63,861 nt of DNA from Caldilineaceae bacterium (GTDB lineage Bacteria > Chloroflexota > Anaerolineae > Caldilineales > Caldilineaceae). The position numbers were made by a program, and so were the translations under genes. The notes beneath the pieces were generated by a model. It did no database searches, was not told where the DNA came from, and saw only the letters and a program-made list of their open reading frames with translations. The stretch lies in contig WTGY01000206.1 of assembly GCA_011523365.1 (NCBI GenBank), positions 1 through 63,861 on the forward strand. Reading direction: 5' to 3'. Of this stretch, positions 1-7,709 are shown piece by piece; position 1 is the first letter of the stretch; every line of letters starts with the position of its first letter.

Positions 1-32
1 GTAGGGGCACCCCTAGTGTTTGCCCTCGTACG
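1..32. repeat. Family A palindromic repeat, copy 1 (decayed)
   Basis: Reads GTAGGGGCACCCC, then a short loop, then a degraded right arm (TTTGCCC rather than GGTGCCC). It shares its flanks (GTAGGGGCACCCC at the left, CTCGTAC at the right) with the copy near 31.73 kb. It may extend beyond the window start. Confidence 0.6.
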
Positions 33-70
33 CGCCACGACTGCCAGACCGCGCCTGCCCGCCGTCCCCC

Positions 71-100
71 GTAAGGGCACCCATTGTGGGTGCCCTCATG
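71..100. repeat. Family A palindromic repeat, copy 2
   Basis: Perfect 8-bp inverted repeat, GGGCACCC (75-82) and GGGTGCCC (88-95), around the loop ATTGT. It lies only about 70 bases from copy 1 and just upstream of the promoter candidate for the first gene. Confidence 0.7.
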
Positions 101-143
101 GTTACACCCACAAAGCCCTTTCACCGTAGACGCCTGGCAAAAC

Positions 144-173
144 TTCGCCTCCGCCATCGAAAAACCGTATAAT
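144..173 (+). promoter_or_regulatory. Candidate sigma-70 promoter for the luciferase-like gene
   Basis: A perfect TATAAT lies at 168-173. The best -35 match 18 bases upstream is TTCGCC (144-149), which is weak. The predicted transcription start near 180 would place the dyad at 184-199 at the very 5' end of the transcript. Confidence 0.4.
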
Positions 174-183
174 GGACCCTAAA

Positions 184-199
184 ATGTCGGTTCCGACAT
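184..199. promoter_or_regulatory. Operator-like dyad ATGTCGG-TT-CCGACAT
   Basis: Perfect 7-bp inverted repeat with a 2-base centre, starting about 10 bases after a TATAAT box and ending about 40 bases before the start codon. A bound repressor here would overlap the transcription start. No regulator gene is nearby, so the cognate factor is unknown. Confidence 0.4.
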
Positions 200-237
200 A
201 CGTATTCGACGCTTAGCCACTTTCAAAGGATCAACTC

Positions 238-1497
238 TTGCAATTCGGTATCTTCTACGAACACCAACTCCCCCGCCCTTGGGCCGAGGACAGTGAACAC
301 CGTCTCCTCAAAGAGGCCCTGGATCAGGTCGAGCTCGCCGACCGTCTCGGCATCGACTACGCCTGGGAAGTCGAGCATCACTTCCTGGAAGAGTACTCCC
401 ACTCCTCCGCGCCCGAGGTCTTCCTGGCCGCCTGCAGCCAGCGCACCCGCCAGATCCGTCTCGGCCACGGCATCGTGCTCATGCCCAGCAACTTCAACCA
501 CCCCGCCCGCATCGCTGAGCGCATCGCCACCCTCGACCTGATCAGCGACGGCCGCGTCGAATGGGGCACCGGCTCCTCAAGCAGCCGCAGCGAGCTCGAA
601 GGCTTCGGCATCGACCCGGACAAAAAGCATCTGATGTGGGAAGAGTCGGTTCGCGAGGCGGCCAAAATGATGGTCATGGAACCGTACTCCGGCTTCGACG
701 GCGCGAGCTTCTCCATGCCGCCCCGCAACGTCGTCCCCAAGCCCCTCCAGAAGCCGCACCCGCCCCTGTGGCTGGCCTGCTCCAACCGCGACACGATCAA
801 GATCGCAGCCCGCTACGGCATGGGCGCGCTGACCTTTGCCTTCATCGATCCCGACAGCGCCGCCCACTGGGTCGAAGAGTACTACGAGACCTTCGAGCGC
901 GAGTGCAACCCAATCGGCCGCGCCGTCAACCCCAATCTCGCCATCGTAGCCGGCTTCATGCTCCACGAAGACGGCGCCGAGGCCGAACGACGCGGCGCCC
1001 GCAACTTCCAGTTCTTCGGCTACGCCCTCAGCCACTTCTACATCACCGGCAGCCACGTCCCCGGCGAATTCGACATCTGGCAGGACTTTCAGCGTAACAT
1101 GCCCGAGAATTACGAGCCCTCCGCCGGGATCGGCAGCCCGGCCCAGGTCGCCAAAAACCTGGAGGCTCTGGAGAACGCCGGCGTCGATCAGGTCGTCTTC
1201 GTCCAACAGGCCGGCAACAACCGCCACGAGCACATCTGCGAGTCTCTTGAACTTTTCGCCGATCAGGTGATGCCCGCCTTCAAAGACCGCCACGAAGAGC
1301 GCCAAATGCGCAAACTGGCCAAGCTGGAGCCCGCCATCGAAAGGGCCATGCAGCGAGTGCCCGCACTGGCCCCCGTGACCGGCCTAGCCCCTATGGACGC
1401 CTACCCGCTCTTGGCCGCCAAAACCGGGCAGGCCGAACAGCCCGAACGGCCCACCGAGGGCGACAATATCGTCACCGCGATCTCCGGTCGGGGCTGA
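238..1497 (+). CDS. LLM class flavin-dependent oxidoreductase (luciferase-like monooxygenase)
   Basis: A 419-residue protein of the bacterial-luciferase-like family: TIM-barrel enzymes that use reduced flavin, usually FMNH2, and O2 to oxidise organic substrates in the cytoplasm. The N-terminus (MQFGIFYEHQ), the EVEHHFLEEYSHSS segment near residues 44-57, the 'IRLGHGI' strand and the later 'RVEWGTGSSSS' loop all fit the family. The start is TTG at 238, preceded by AAAGGA seven bases upstream; no in-frame ATG lies close enough to replace it. About 60 C-terminal residues beyond the usual core look low in conservation and rich in Ala/Pro. It stands alone, with its own promoter candidate and a dyad operator. 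The substrate cannot be predicted from sequence. Confidence 0.88.
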   Translation: MQFGIFYEHQLPRPWAEDSEHRLLKEALDQVELADRLGIDYAWEVEHHFLEEYSHSSAPEVFLAACSQRTRQIRLGHGIVLMPSNFNHPARIAERIATLDLISDGRVEWGTGSSSSRSELEGFGIDPDKKHLMWEESVREAAKMMVMEPYSGFDGASFSMPPRNVVPKPLQKPHPPLWLACSNRDTIKIAARYGMGALTFAFIDPDSAAHWVEEYYETFERECNPIGRAVNPNLAIVAGFMLHEDGAEAERRGARNFQFFGYALSHFYITGSHVPGEFDIWQDFQRNMPENYEPSAGIGSPAQVAKNLEALENAGVDQVVFVQQAGNNRHEHICESLELFADQVMPAFKDRHEERQMRKLAKLEPAIERAMQRVPALAPVTGLAPMDAYPLLAAKTGQAEQPERPTEGDNIVTAISGRG

Positions 1498-1609
1498 TCT
1501 TGGCTCGGAGCCCTGTCTGTTGCCAGTGGCGCAACAGTTCTGCTCAACGCGAATCTGGAAAGCGATGCGAGGGGAAGGGGATTAGCGGCCAAAATCCGGT
1601 CGCCAGCAG

Positions 1610-3448
1610 TTACGGGTCGGTATGTAGCCCCCCGTTCGCTTCAATAGCCGCCGGTTTCTCCTGCGCTGCACGTATCCTCGCCATGTCGAACTTCAGCGAC
1701 CTGTCGAAACCGTAAATCCCGTTCTGTTCCTGCAGGATGTCGGTCAATTGCGTGTAGCAATAGCCAAAATGATCGGGGTCGTCCAATAGGATCCTGCACA
1801 AGCGCGTGAACCGTTCATAGAACTCCTTTATCGACTTCGGTCTCTCTCCGTAGCCCCAGGACTCTTCTCCCTCCCTTACATCAGGGTTCCACCAGATGCC
1901 GCCGAACTCACTCACAAAGAACGGCTGCCCCCTGTAAGCGATCGACCAGGTCTGTCCGTCCCGTCTGTTATAGTACGGGTTGCCATTCCCTACGTCCGCG
2001 TGGTGTTCGGCAAAAAGATCAGTGTCTTGCGTATAGTCGTGGCAGTCGTAAATGTCCGCCTCCGCTACCCGGTGCGAATACCCGCTTGTGTCCAACACCG
2101 GACGCGTCCTGTCCACAGCCTTCGTCGCCATGTACAGCCCGCGCGTCACCGCATCCAGCGTAGTAATGCGGTCGCGTAGCGGCTGCCACGTCTCGTTGAG
2201 CGGGCACCAACCCACGATCGACGGATGAGAATAGTCCCTCTCCAGGACCTCCAGCCACTCGGTAATGTAAGACGCCGTCGGCTGCTGATGGTCCTCCACC
2301 GCGCCGTAATGACGGCATCCCCAGTCCCCGAATTCGCCCCAAACGAGATACCCCAGACGGTCGGCATGATACAGAAATCGCTCTTCAAAGACCTTCTGAT
2401 GCAGCCGCGCCCCGTTGAACCCGGCCTCCTTGCTCAACTCGATATCCCGCCGCAGGGCCTCGTCACTGGGCGCCGTCATTATGCCGTCCGGGTAATAGCC
2501 TTGGTCCAGGACCAGCCTCTGAAAAACTGGCCGTCCGTTCAACGAGATCGCCTTCCCACTGATTGCCACGCTGCGCAGTCCGGCATAGCTGCGCGCCTTG
2601 TCAATCACCTCTCCCTTTCCATCCACCAGCTTCAGCACCAAATCATACAGATGCGGGTCCTCGAGCGACCAAAGCCGTCGCCGCCCTTCCGGAATCCACA
2701 ACGCCAGTTGCGGACAGAGGTCGAGTTCGGCTGAACATTCTGCCTCTGTCACAATACCGTCGCTGTCCAGAAGCTGGGCCTGCAATCGAAATCCATCCAG
2801 TTTCGCAGTCTGAAACCGCTCCGCCGCCGCCCGCCGCAGAACCAGCGGCTGCTCCAACCGGATGACTCCATTGGCAACGTCCGGCGTCAGCCGCGGCCGT
2901 CCCAAATGAAGCTCCGGAACCGGTTCCATCCACACGCTCTGCCAAATCCCCGTCGTCCGCACGTATATCGCGCCCCGCGGCCCATACGTCTGCGCCTGCT
3001 TGCCCCGCGGCTGCGGATCCCGGTGGTTGTCCCGAGCCCGCACCACAACGGTCACTCGCTCTCCCGGTCGAGCCGCGTCGCTCAGATCACAAGTGAAGGG
3101 GCTGAATCCCCCTCTGTGCCGCCCAACCTCCCCTCCGTTGACCCATACGGTGGCGTCGTAATCCACCGCCTGGAAATGCAGCAGCACGCGCCGCCCCGCC
3201 CAACTGCTTGGAACGTCCACCTCCCGCCGGTACCATACCGCCTCCAGAAAGTCGTGGTTCTCGACCCCCGACAGCCTCGACTCCGGGCAGAAAGGAACCA
3301 TTATCCGACCCGCAAGCGGACGCCCCAGCAGCCCTCTTTCCAGGCCGCTGTCGCCCTGGTCGATCTCAAACTCCCACTCGCCGTTCAGGCAGAGCCAGTC
3401 CTTGCGCACAAACTGCGGCCGCGGGTACTCCGGGCGAGGTAACTGCAT
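1610..3448 (-). CDS. Glycoside hydrolase family 2 (beta-galactosidase/beta-glucuronidase-like)
   Basis: A 612-residue GH2 enzyme predicted to hydrolyse beta-galactosides, beta-glucuronides or related beta-linkages with retention. An N-terminal jelly-roll domain (about residues 10-190, with LNGEWEFEIDQG) is followed by an Ig-like domain and a C-terminal TIM barrel. The acid/base Glu is visible in WCPLNETW and the likely nucleophile Glu in FFVSEFGGIW. I set the start at the ATG at 3448, not at a frame opening 48 bases upstream, because AGGAG sits just ahead and the sequence MQLPRPEYPRPQ is typical of the family N-terminus. There is no signal peptide, so it is probably cytoplasmic and acts on imported oligosaccharides. 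It lies downstream of the polyol dehydrogenase on the same strand, across a 448-base gap holding repeats. Confidence 0.92.
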   Translation of the reverse strand: MQLPRPEYPRPQFVRKDWLCLNGEWEFEIDQGDSGLERGLLGRPLAGRIMVPFCPESRLSGVENHDFLEAVWYRREVDVPSSWAGRRVLLHFQAVDYDATVWVNGGEVGRHRGGFSPFTCDLSDAARPGERVTVVVRARDNHRDPQPRGKQAQTYGPRGAIYVRTTGIWQSVWMEPVPELHLGRPRLTPDVANGVIRLEQPLVLRRAAAERFQTAKLDGFRLQAQLLDSDGIVTEAECSAELDLCPQLALWIPEGRRRLWSLEDPHLYDLVLKLVDGKGEVIDKARSYAGLRSVAISGKAISLNGRPVFQRLVLDQGYYPDGIMTAPSDEALRRDIELSKEAGFNGARLHQKVFEERFLYHADRLGYLVWGEFGDWGCRHYGAVEDHQQPTASYITEWLEVLERDYSHPSIVGWCPLNETWQPLRDRITTLDAVTRGLYMATKAVDRTRPVLDTSGYSHRVAEADIYDCHDYTQDTDLFAEHHADVGNGNPYYNRRDGQTWSIAYRGQPFFVSEFGGIWWNPDVREGEESWGYGERPKSIKEFYERFTRLCRILLDDPDHFGYCYTQLTDILQEQNGIYGFDRSLKFDMARIRAAQEKPAAIEANGGLHTDP

Positions 3449-3578
3449 CAGTTTTCTCCTAAGGTAGGTTGAGAATGGATGATGAGGAGGTTGCAATCAA
3501 GAGGAGGATCAACCGTGTATGACGGCTCACTTTCGAAAAATACTAGGGCTCGTTGACGTTAAAACCAGCCATCCCAAC

Positions 3579-3610
3579 CGTAGGGGAACCCCTTGTGGGT
3601 GCCAAGGTTG
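3579..3610. repeat. Family A palindromic repeat, copy 3 (decayed)
   Basis: CCGTAGGGGAACCCCTTGTG continuing to GGTGCCAAGG. The left arm has mutated from GGGCACCC to GGGAACCC, while the loop CTTGT and the right-arm core are kept. It directly precedes the degenerate tandem sequence. Confidence 0.6.
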
Positions 3611-3616
3611 TTGCCT

Positions 3617-3700
3617 CCCTTGTGTGCCCTTCGTGTCCCTTTGTGGTCCTCCCTGGAACAAAGAAAGGTGTTCTTCGCGCCCCTTCGCGTGACTTCGCGG
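3617..3700 (-). repeat. Degenerate short tandem repeat (CGCGAAG / CACAAAGG type)
   Basis: Read on the minus strand, it consists of imperfect units such as CGCGAAG, CACGCGAAGG, CACAAAGGGA, CACGAAGGG and CACACAAGG. This purine-rich pattern with a period of roughly 8-10 bases looks like a decayed simple-sequence array and is not coding. Confidence 0.5.
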
Positions 3701-3896
3701 ATTGAAAGGCTGTGTCTACAACAAGATTCAAGCGAAAACCATCCCGAACAGGCTTGCAGACGTTCTGTCCTTGTTGAATTGCGTACGGCCTTCCGAAATG
3801 TCAACGAAACCTAATCGAGCTACTCACTCCGATTCTGTAAAGTGGCCCTCGCCGGGGCATTGGCTGGCGATCCGACTTGGATTCTGGTAATCCAGA

Positions 3897-4946
3897 TTAA
3901 GGTCGGTCCGGAACCAGCAGCACCTTCGAAACATTGCCCGGGCTGTGGATGAGACGCTTAAACCAGTCCCCACCCTCCTCCAGCGGCGCTTCAACAATCC
4001 ACGGGTCAAGCCGGTAGTGGCCCGCATGCAACGCCTCCAGCCCGTCTTCAAAATCAGCCGCGCCGTAAGCAAAACTGCCCCGCACCGTCAGCTCCTGGCG
4101 AATTATCGCCGCCGCCGGCATCGGGCTCGTCTCCTCATGCAGTCCCGAAAGAATCAAGATTCCAGCATTCCGCGTAGCGTCCACGCACTGGCTGCGCGTA
4201 CCCCCCGTCCCCACCGCGTCAACCGAGACCGCCACGCCCTCGCCGCCTGTGGCCTCTTTGACCGTCTCAACCACGTCCGCCCCTTGGCCGGCCCCGTCAA
4301 GGCCGCTTCCAGCCGGCGTAACTGTGATGCCGCCGAGCGCGCCGCCCATCGCCAGCCGCTCCGGGTCCAGGTCCGTGATGAAGATCTGGTCGGCGCCGGC
4401 CAGCTTCAGCGCCTGCAGGGCCAGCAGCCCAATCGGCCCTGCCCCAATGATCAGCGCCGACTCCCCTTTCACATCGCCCGCCAGCCGGCCGATGCGCACA
4501 CCAACGCCCACCGGCTCCGTCAGAGAACCGGTGCGCAGAGACATCCCGTCCGGCAACTTGTGCGTCACGAACGCAGGAGTACTAACATATTCGGCAAAAG
4601 CGCCCGGCCTGTGCGCCCCCACCAGTCGCCGTTCCGGGCAGAGCTGTGTCAAACCCATATGACAAGTGCGGCACTGCCCGCAGTACGTAAGCGGGTTCAC
4701 CGTCACCGCGTCGCCTACCTCGAGCCCGGTTACCTCCCGTCCGACCTCTACGATCTCGCCCGCAAACTCATGCCCCATCACCAGCGGCGGCGTGCGCAGG
4801 GCGTTGTGTCCCAGAAACCCGCTCAGCTCCGAGCCGCAGATACCCGCGTAGGCCACGCGAACGACCACTTCATCAGCAACTGGCATGGGATCGGGCTGCT
4901 CCTGCATCTCCATCACTTCCGGCGCAGTCCAGACGAGCGCTCGCAT
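3897..4946 (-). CDS. Zinc-dependent medium-chain alcohol/polyol dehydrogenase
   Basis: A 349-residue MDR-family dehydrogenase, probably oxidising a polyol, diol or sugar alcohol (2,3-butanediol/sorbitol dehydrogenase-like) with NAD(P)+. Visible features are the catalytic-zinc GHEFAGE motif, the structural-zinc cysteine cluster in YCGQCRTCHMGLTQLC, and the Rossmann glycine motif GAGPIGLL. The ATG at 4946 is chosen because AGGGAGGA lies just upstream and MRALVW is the normal MDR start; the open frame reaches further upstream but has no support there. It is divergent from the enolase-superfamily dehydratase at 5305 and upstream of the GH2 gene on the same strand, which fits a shared sugar-catabolic role. 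Confidence 0.9.
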   Translation of the reverse strand: MRALVWTAPEVMEMQEQPDPMPVADEVVVRVAYAGICGSELSGFLGHNALRTPPLVMGHEFAGEIVEVGREVTGLEVGDAVTVNPLTYCGQCRTCHMGLTQLCPERRLVGAHRPGAFAEYVSTPAFVTHKLPDGMSLRTGSLTEPVGVGVRIGRLAGDVKGESALIIGAGPIGLLALQALKLAGADQIFITDLDPERLAMGGALGGITVTPAGSGLDGAGQGADVVETVKEATGGEGVAVSVDAVGTGGTRSQCVDATRNAGILILSGLHEETSPMPAAAIIRQELTVRGSFAYGAADFEDGLEALHAGHYRLDPWIVEAPLEEGGDWFKRLIHSPGNVSKVLLVPDRP

Positions 4947-5304
4947 CAAAGTCCTCCCTGTGAGTTCTGAATCTGAATCTGGCCCAATCATACGGAAACA
5001 CGGCCCGAACTGCAATAAGAGACGGCCAGCGGGCCGAAAACTGGACCAATACCAGCTACTCTGGTGAATTTCTGCCTGCCGCGAGCGGATCGGCTTGCGA
5101 AGTTCTTCCGTCGCGTGTAGGCTTTTCAGAGTACCGCGACGGTACGTATTGCCTGGACTGACGGCCCGCATCTGATAGTCGCGACGGGCGGCTTTGCCTT
5201 CGATTGACCATCTTCAGTCCGACCCAAATTCCTCTCGCCCCCGTTGACATCCTTATAATGGCGAGGGCAGACCCATTTCGCCTAAAGTCTCCGAGGAGTG
5301 TCCG
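4947..5304. other. Divergent intergenic region with dyad and -10 candidate
   Basis: This separates the minus-strand dehydrogenase from the plus-strand dehydratase. It holds a small perfect dyad, GTACCG-CGA-CGGTAC (5131-5145), and a TATAAT at 5254-5259 about 45 bases before the dehydratase start, but no convincing -35 at normal spacing. It probably contains both promoters. No gene is seen. Confidence 0.4.
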
Positions 5305-6444
5305 ATGAAAATTACCAACATTACCGCCTACCCTGTCTGGGCCGGCCACCGCAACTTTCTATTCGTAGTCGTCGACACAGATGAAGGCATCTTCGGCGTG
5401 GGCGAGTCCGGTCTGACCAGCCGCGAACAGGCGGTGATTGGCGCTGTCAAACATTTCAAGGAAATTCTCGTCGGACAAGACCCCTTTCGCATAGAACATA
5501 TCTGGCAGTGGCTGTTCCGCGGCGGCTTCTTCCCCGCCCAGCGCGTCCTGAGCTCGGCCATCTCCGCCATCGACATCGCCCTGTGGGACATCAAAGGCAA
5601 GGCGCTCGGCGTACCCATCTATGAACTGCTCGGCGGACGCGTCCGCGACAAGGTCGTCTGCTATCCTCACAATCACGTCCATGCCCTGGAAGTGGAACCC
5701 CTGGTCGAGAGCTGCCTCGAAACCAAGGAGCAGGGCTGGAAGTTCGTGCGCTGGGGTCTCCCACAGGACGGCGACATCCTCGAACCCCGCCAGGCCGTGC
5801 GCGCCGCCCTGCGCCAGTTCGAGGCCGTGCGAAACGCAATCGGCGACGAAATCGACATCTGTTTCGACGTTCACACCCGCCTCGACCTCCCTGATGTGAT
5901 CTGGCTCTGCCGTGAAGTCGAGCAGTACGCGCCGTTCTTCATAGAAGATCCCCTGCGCAGTGAGAATCCGGACTCGTTCAAGACCTTTCGGCCTCGCGTC
6001 CACGTGCCCATCGCAGCCGGCGAACAGTTCTCCTCGAAATGGGAGTTCCGCCAGCTGATCGAGGAGGAATGGATCGATTACGCACGCGTCGACATGTGCA
6101 TCGCCGGCGGCTTCACCGAAGCCCGAAAAATCGCTGGGTGGTGCGAGACGCACTACATCAAGCTGGTCGTACACAATCCGCTCGGCCCCGTTTCCTCAGC
6201 TGCCTGCCTGCAGATGAACCTGGCCACCTCCAACTTTGGCGTGCAGGAGCAACCCCGCAAACCAGCCGAAATTCTGCCCGACATCGTACCCGTGCAACAC
6301 CACTGGGAGGATGGATATCTCACGCCGACCGATCTGCCCGGTCTCGGCATCGAATTCGACAGGGAAGCGGCCGCCCGCCAACCGTCCCAGTGGCGCGAGA
6401 CGCCGCAGGTACGCCGCCTCGACGGCTCCTTTACCAACTGGTAG
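5305..6444 (+). CDS. Mandelate racemase/muconate lactonizing (enolase superfamily) sugar-acid dehydratase
   Basis: A 379-residue enolase-superfamily protein resembling D-galactonate-dehydratase-like enzymes, which remove water from sugar acids to give 2-keto-3-deoxy acids. The capping domain covers residues 1 to about 125. In the barrel, metal-ligand segments are visible as CFDVHTRLDL, FFIEDPLRSENP and AAGEQFSS, and a histidine-bearing strand as VVHNPLGPVSSAA, the DgoD-like pattern. The ATG at 5305 follows a GAGGAG ribosome-binding site. The next gene, a zinc dehydrogenase, starts about 90 bases downstream on the same strand, suggesting co-expression. The exact sugar acid cannot be told from sequence. 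Confidence 0.88.
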   Translation: MKITNITAYPVWAGHRNFLFVVVDTDEGIFGVGESGLTSREQAVIGAVKHFKEILVGQDPFRIEHIWQWLFRGGFFPAQRVLSSAISAIDIALWDIKGKALGVPIYELLGGRVRDKVVCYPHNHVHALEVEPLVESCLETKEQGWKFVRWGLPQDGDILEPRQAVRAALRQFEAVRNAIGDEIDICFDVHTRLDLPDVIWLCREVEQYAPFFIEDPLRSENPDSFKTFRPRVHVPIAAGEQFSSKWEFRQLIEEEWIDYARVDMCIAGGFTEARKIAGWCETHYIKLVVHNPLGPVSSAACLQMNLATSNFGVQEQPRKPAEILPDIVPVQHHWEDGYLTPTDLPGLGIEFDREAAARQPSQWRETPQVRRLDGSFTNW

Positions 6445-6535
6445 TTTACAAGCGGCCTCTTTCCTTACGGAAAACGTGGCACTTGCAAGATAGCTTTCAG
6501 CCGGAATGGCAAGCAATGAGGAAGGAACGGGAACA

Positions 6536-7561
6536 ATGAAGACAGCTGCTGTATTCGGACCAAAACAGGGCGGTGTTGTTGACGCGCCAAACCCCACCGC
6601 CGGCGAAAACTGGGTCGTCGTCAAGATCCATACCGCCCCCATGTGTACTGAGTTTAAGGTATATGTCTCCGGCAGAGAGGCCCCCTATCTGGGTCACGAG
6701 GCCGCCGGCGAAGTCGTCGAAGTGGCCCAGCCCTGCCGCGTCAATGTCGGCGATCGCGTCGTCGTGATGCCCCAAACACCATGCGGGCAGTGCGAACTCT
6801 GTCTTGACGGCGAGTACATCCACTGCCTGGACTCCGAGGAGCCCCCGATCCAACCTGACGGCGCCGAGGGCCGGGCAACCATGTCGCAGTTCATGCTCAA
6901 GCAGGACTGGATGCTCGTTCCGATCCCCGACGGCATCTCCTACGATCACGCCTCCATGGCCTGTTGCGGTCTGGGTCCCACCTTCGGCGCAGTGCAACGC
7001 GCAAACATAGGCCCCGACGACACTCTGATGATCACCGGCTTGGGCCCTGTGGGCCTCGGCGGCGTGATAAACGGTACCCATCGGGGCGCTAAAGTGATCG
7101 GGGTCGATGTAAACAAATACCGGGCTGCCAAAGCCCTGGCGTTAGGCGCAGCCAGCATCATCGACCCAACCGACCCTGACTCGCTCGACCAGGTCCTGGC
7201 ACTCACTCGGGACGGCCGCGGCGTTGACCACAGCATAGACTGCTCCGGCGTCGTCGCCGCCCACCGCTTCTGCATCGACGCCACCCGCCGCAAAGGCACC
7301 GTCAGTTTCGTCGGCGAAAGCGGCACCGACGAGACTCCAATCCACGTCAGCACCGATATGCTGCGCAAAGGCCTCAGCCTGCACGGCTCCTGGCACTACA
7401 ACATGGCCGACACACCGCAAATCCTGCGCGTAATCGCCGCCAATCCCGATAAACTCGACAAACTCATCACCCACCGCTTCCCCCTCGATCGCGTCGCCGA
7501 CGCCTGGGACCTCCAAGCCACCGGACAGTGCGCCAAGGTTCTACTTAAGCCGTGGCAATAG
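6536..7561 (+). CDS. Zinc-dependent alcohol dehydrogenase (MDR family)
   Basis: A 341-residue MDR dehydrogenase. GHEAAGEV carries the catalytic-zinc His-Glu pair, CGQCELCLDGEYIHC the four structural-zinc cysteines, and GLGPVGLGG the dinucleotide-binding loop. The ATG at 6536 is preferred over one ten codons earlier because GGAAGGAA lies just ahead and MKTAAVFGP is a normal family N-terminus. It is probably co-transcribed with the enolase-superfamily dehydratase and would oxidise a sugar or polyol in the same pathway. It is only distantly similar to the dehydrogenase at 3897-4946 (different insertions and loops), so this is not a recent duplication. Confidence 0.88.
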   Translation: MKTAAVFGPKQGGVVDAPNPTAGENWVVVKIHTAPMCTEFKVYVSGREAPYLGHEAAGEVVEVAQPCRVNVGDRVVVMPQTPCGQCELCLDGEYIHCLDSEEPPIQPDGAEGRATMSQFMLKQDWMLVPIPDGISYDHASMACCGLGPTFGAVQRANIGPDDTLMITGLGPVGLGGVINGTHRGAKVIGVDVNKYRAAKALALGAASIIDPTDPDSLDQVLALTRDGRGVDHSIDCSGVVAAHRFCIDATRRKGTVSFVGESGTDETPIHVSTDMLRKGLSLHGSWHYNMADTPQILRVIAANPDKLDKLITHRFPLDRVADAWDLQATGQCAKVLLKPWQ

Positions 7562-7709
7562 GAAATAGTCCACCTGCGAATTCAAAAGTACTCCCTTTCA
7601 ATAGTGGTCGTGCCGTGTCGCCTGACCATCGTGCGCTACATTCGTAATCAACTCACCGGCGTTTCGGGCCCCATTTGCCCGTATCTATCAAAGAAGCGAG
7701 AAATCCCCC

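Larger units (their letters stand above)
3449..3896. other. Intergenic region with family A repeat and decayed tandem sequence
   Basis: No credible gene. It carries family A copy 3 (3579-3610), a degenerate short-unit tandem sequence (3617-3700), and otherwise nondescript sequence up to the end of the dehydrogenase gene. Small open frames here cross the repeats and have no ribosome-binding sites. Confidence 0.6.

Noticed and set aside
577..1305. Long minus-strand open frame (242 codons) opposite the luciferase-like gene
   Set aside because: A shadow produced by strong C-ending codon use on the plus strand; no family resemblance, no ribosome-binding site. The same holds for opposite-strand frames at 5359-6174, 13786-14757, 17851-18852, 50432-51652 and 53363-54553.
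3945..4970. Plus-strand frame of 341 codons opposite the zinc dehydrogenase
   Set aside because: Arg/Pro/His-rich composition and complete overlap with a confidently identified gene on the other strand.
5244..5259. TTGACA followed by TATAAT before the enolase-superfamily gene
   Set aside because: Only four bases separate the two hexamers, so they cannot be one promoter. The TATAAT alone may still serve as a -10.
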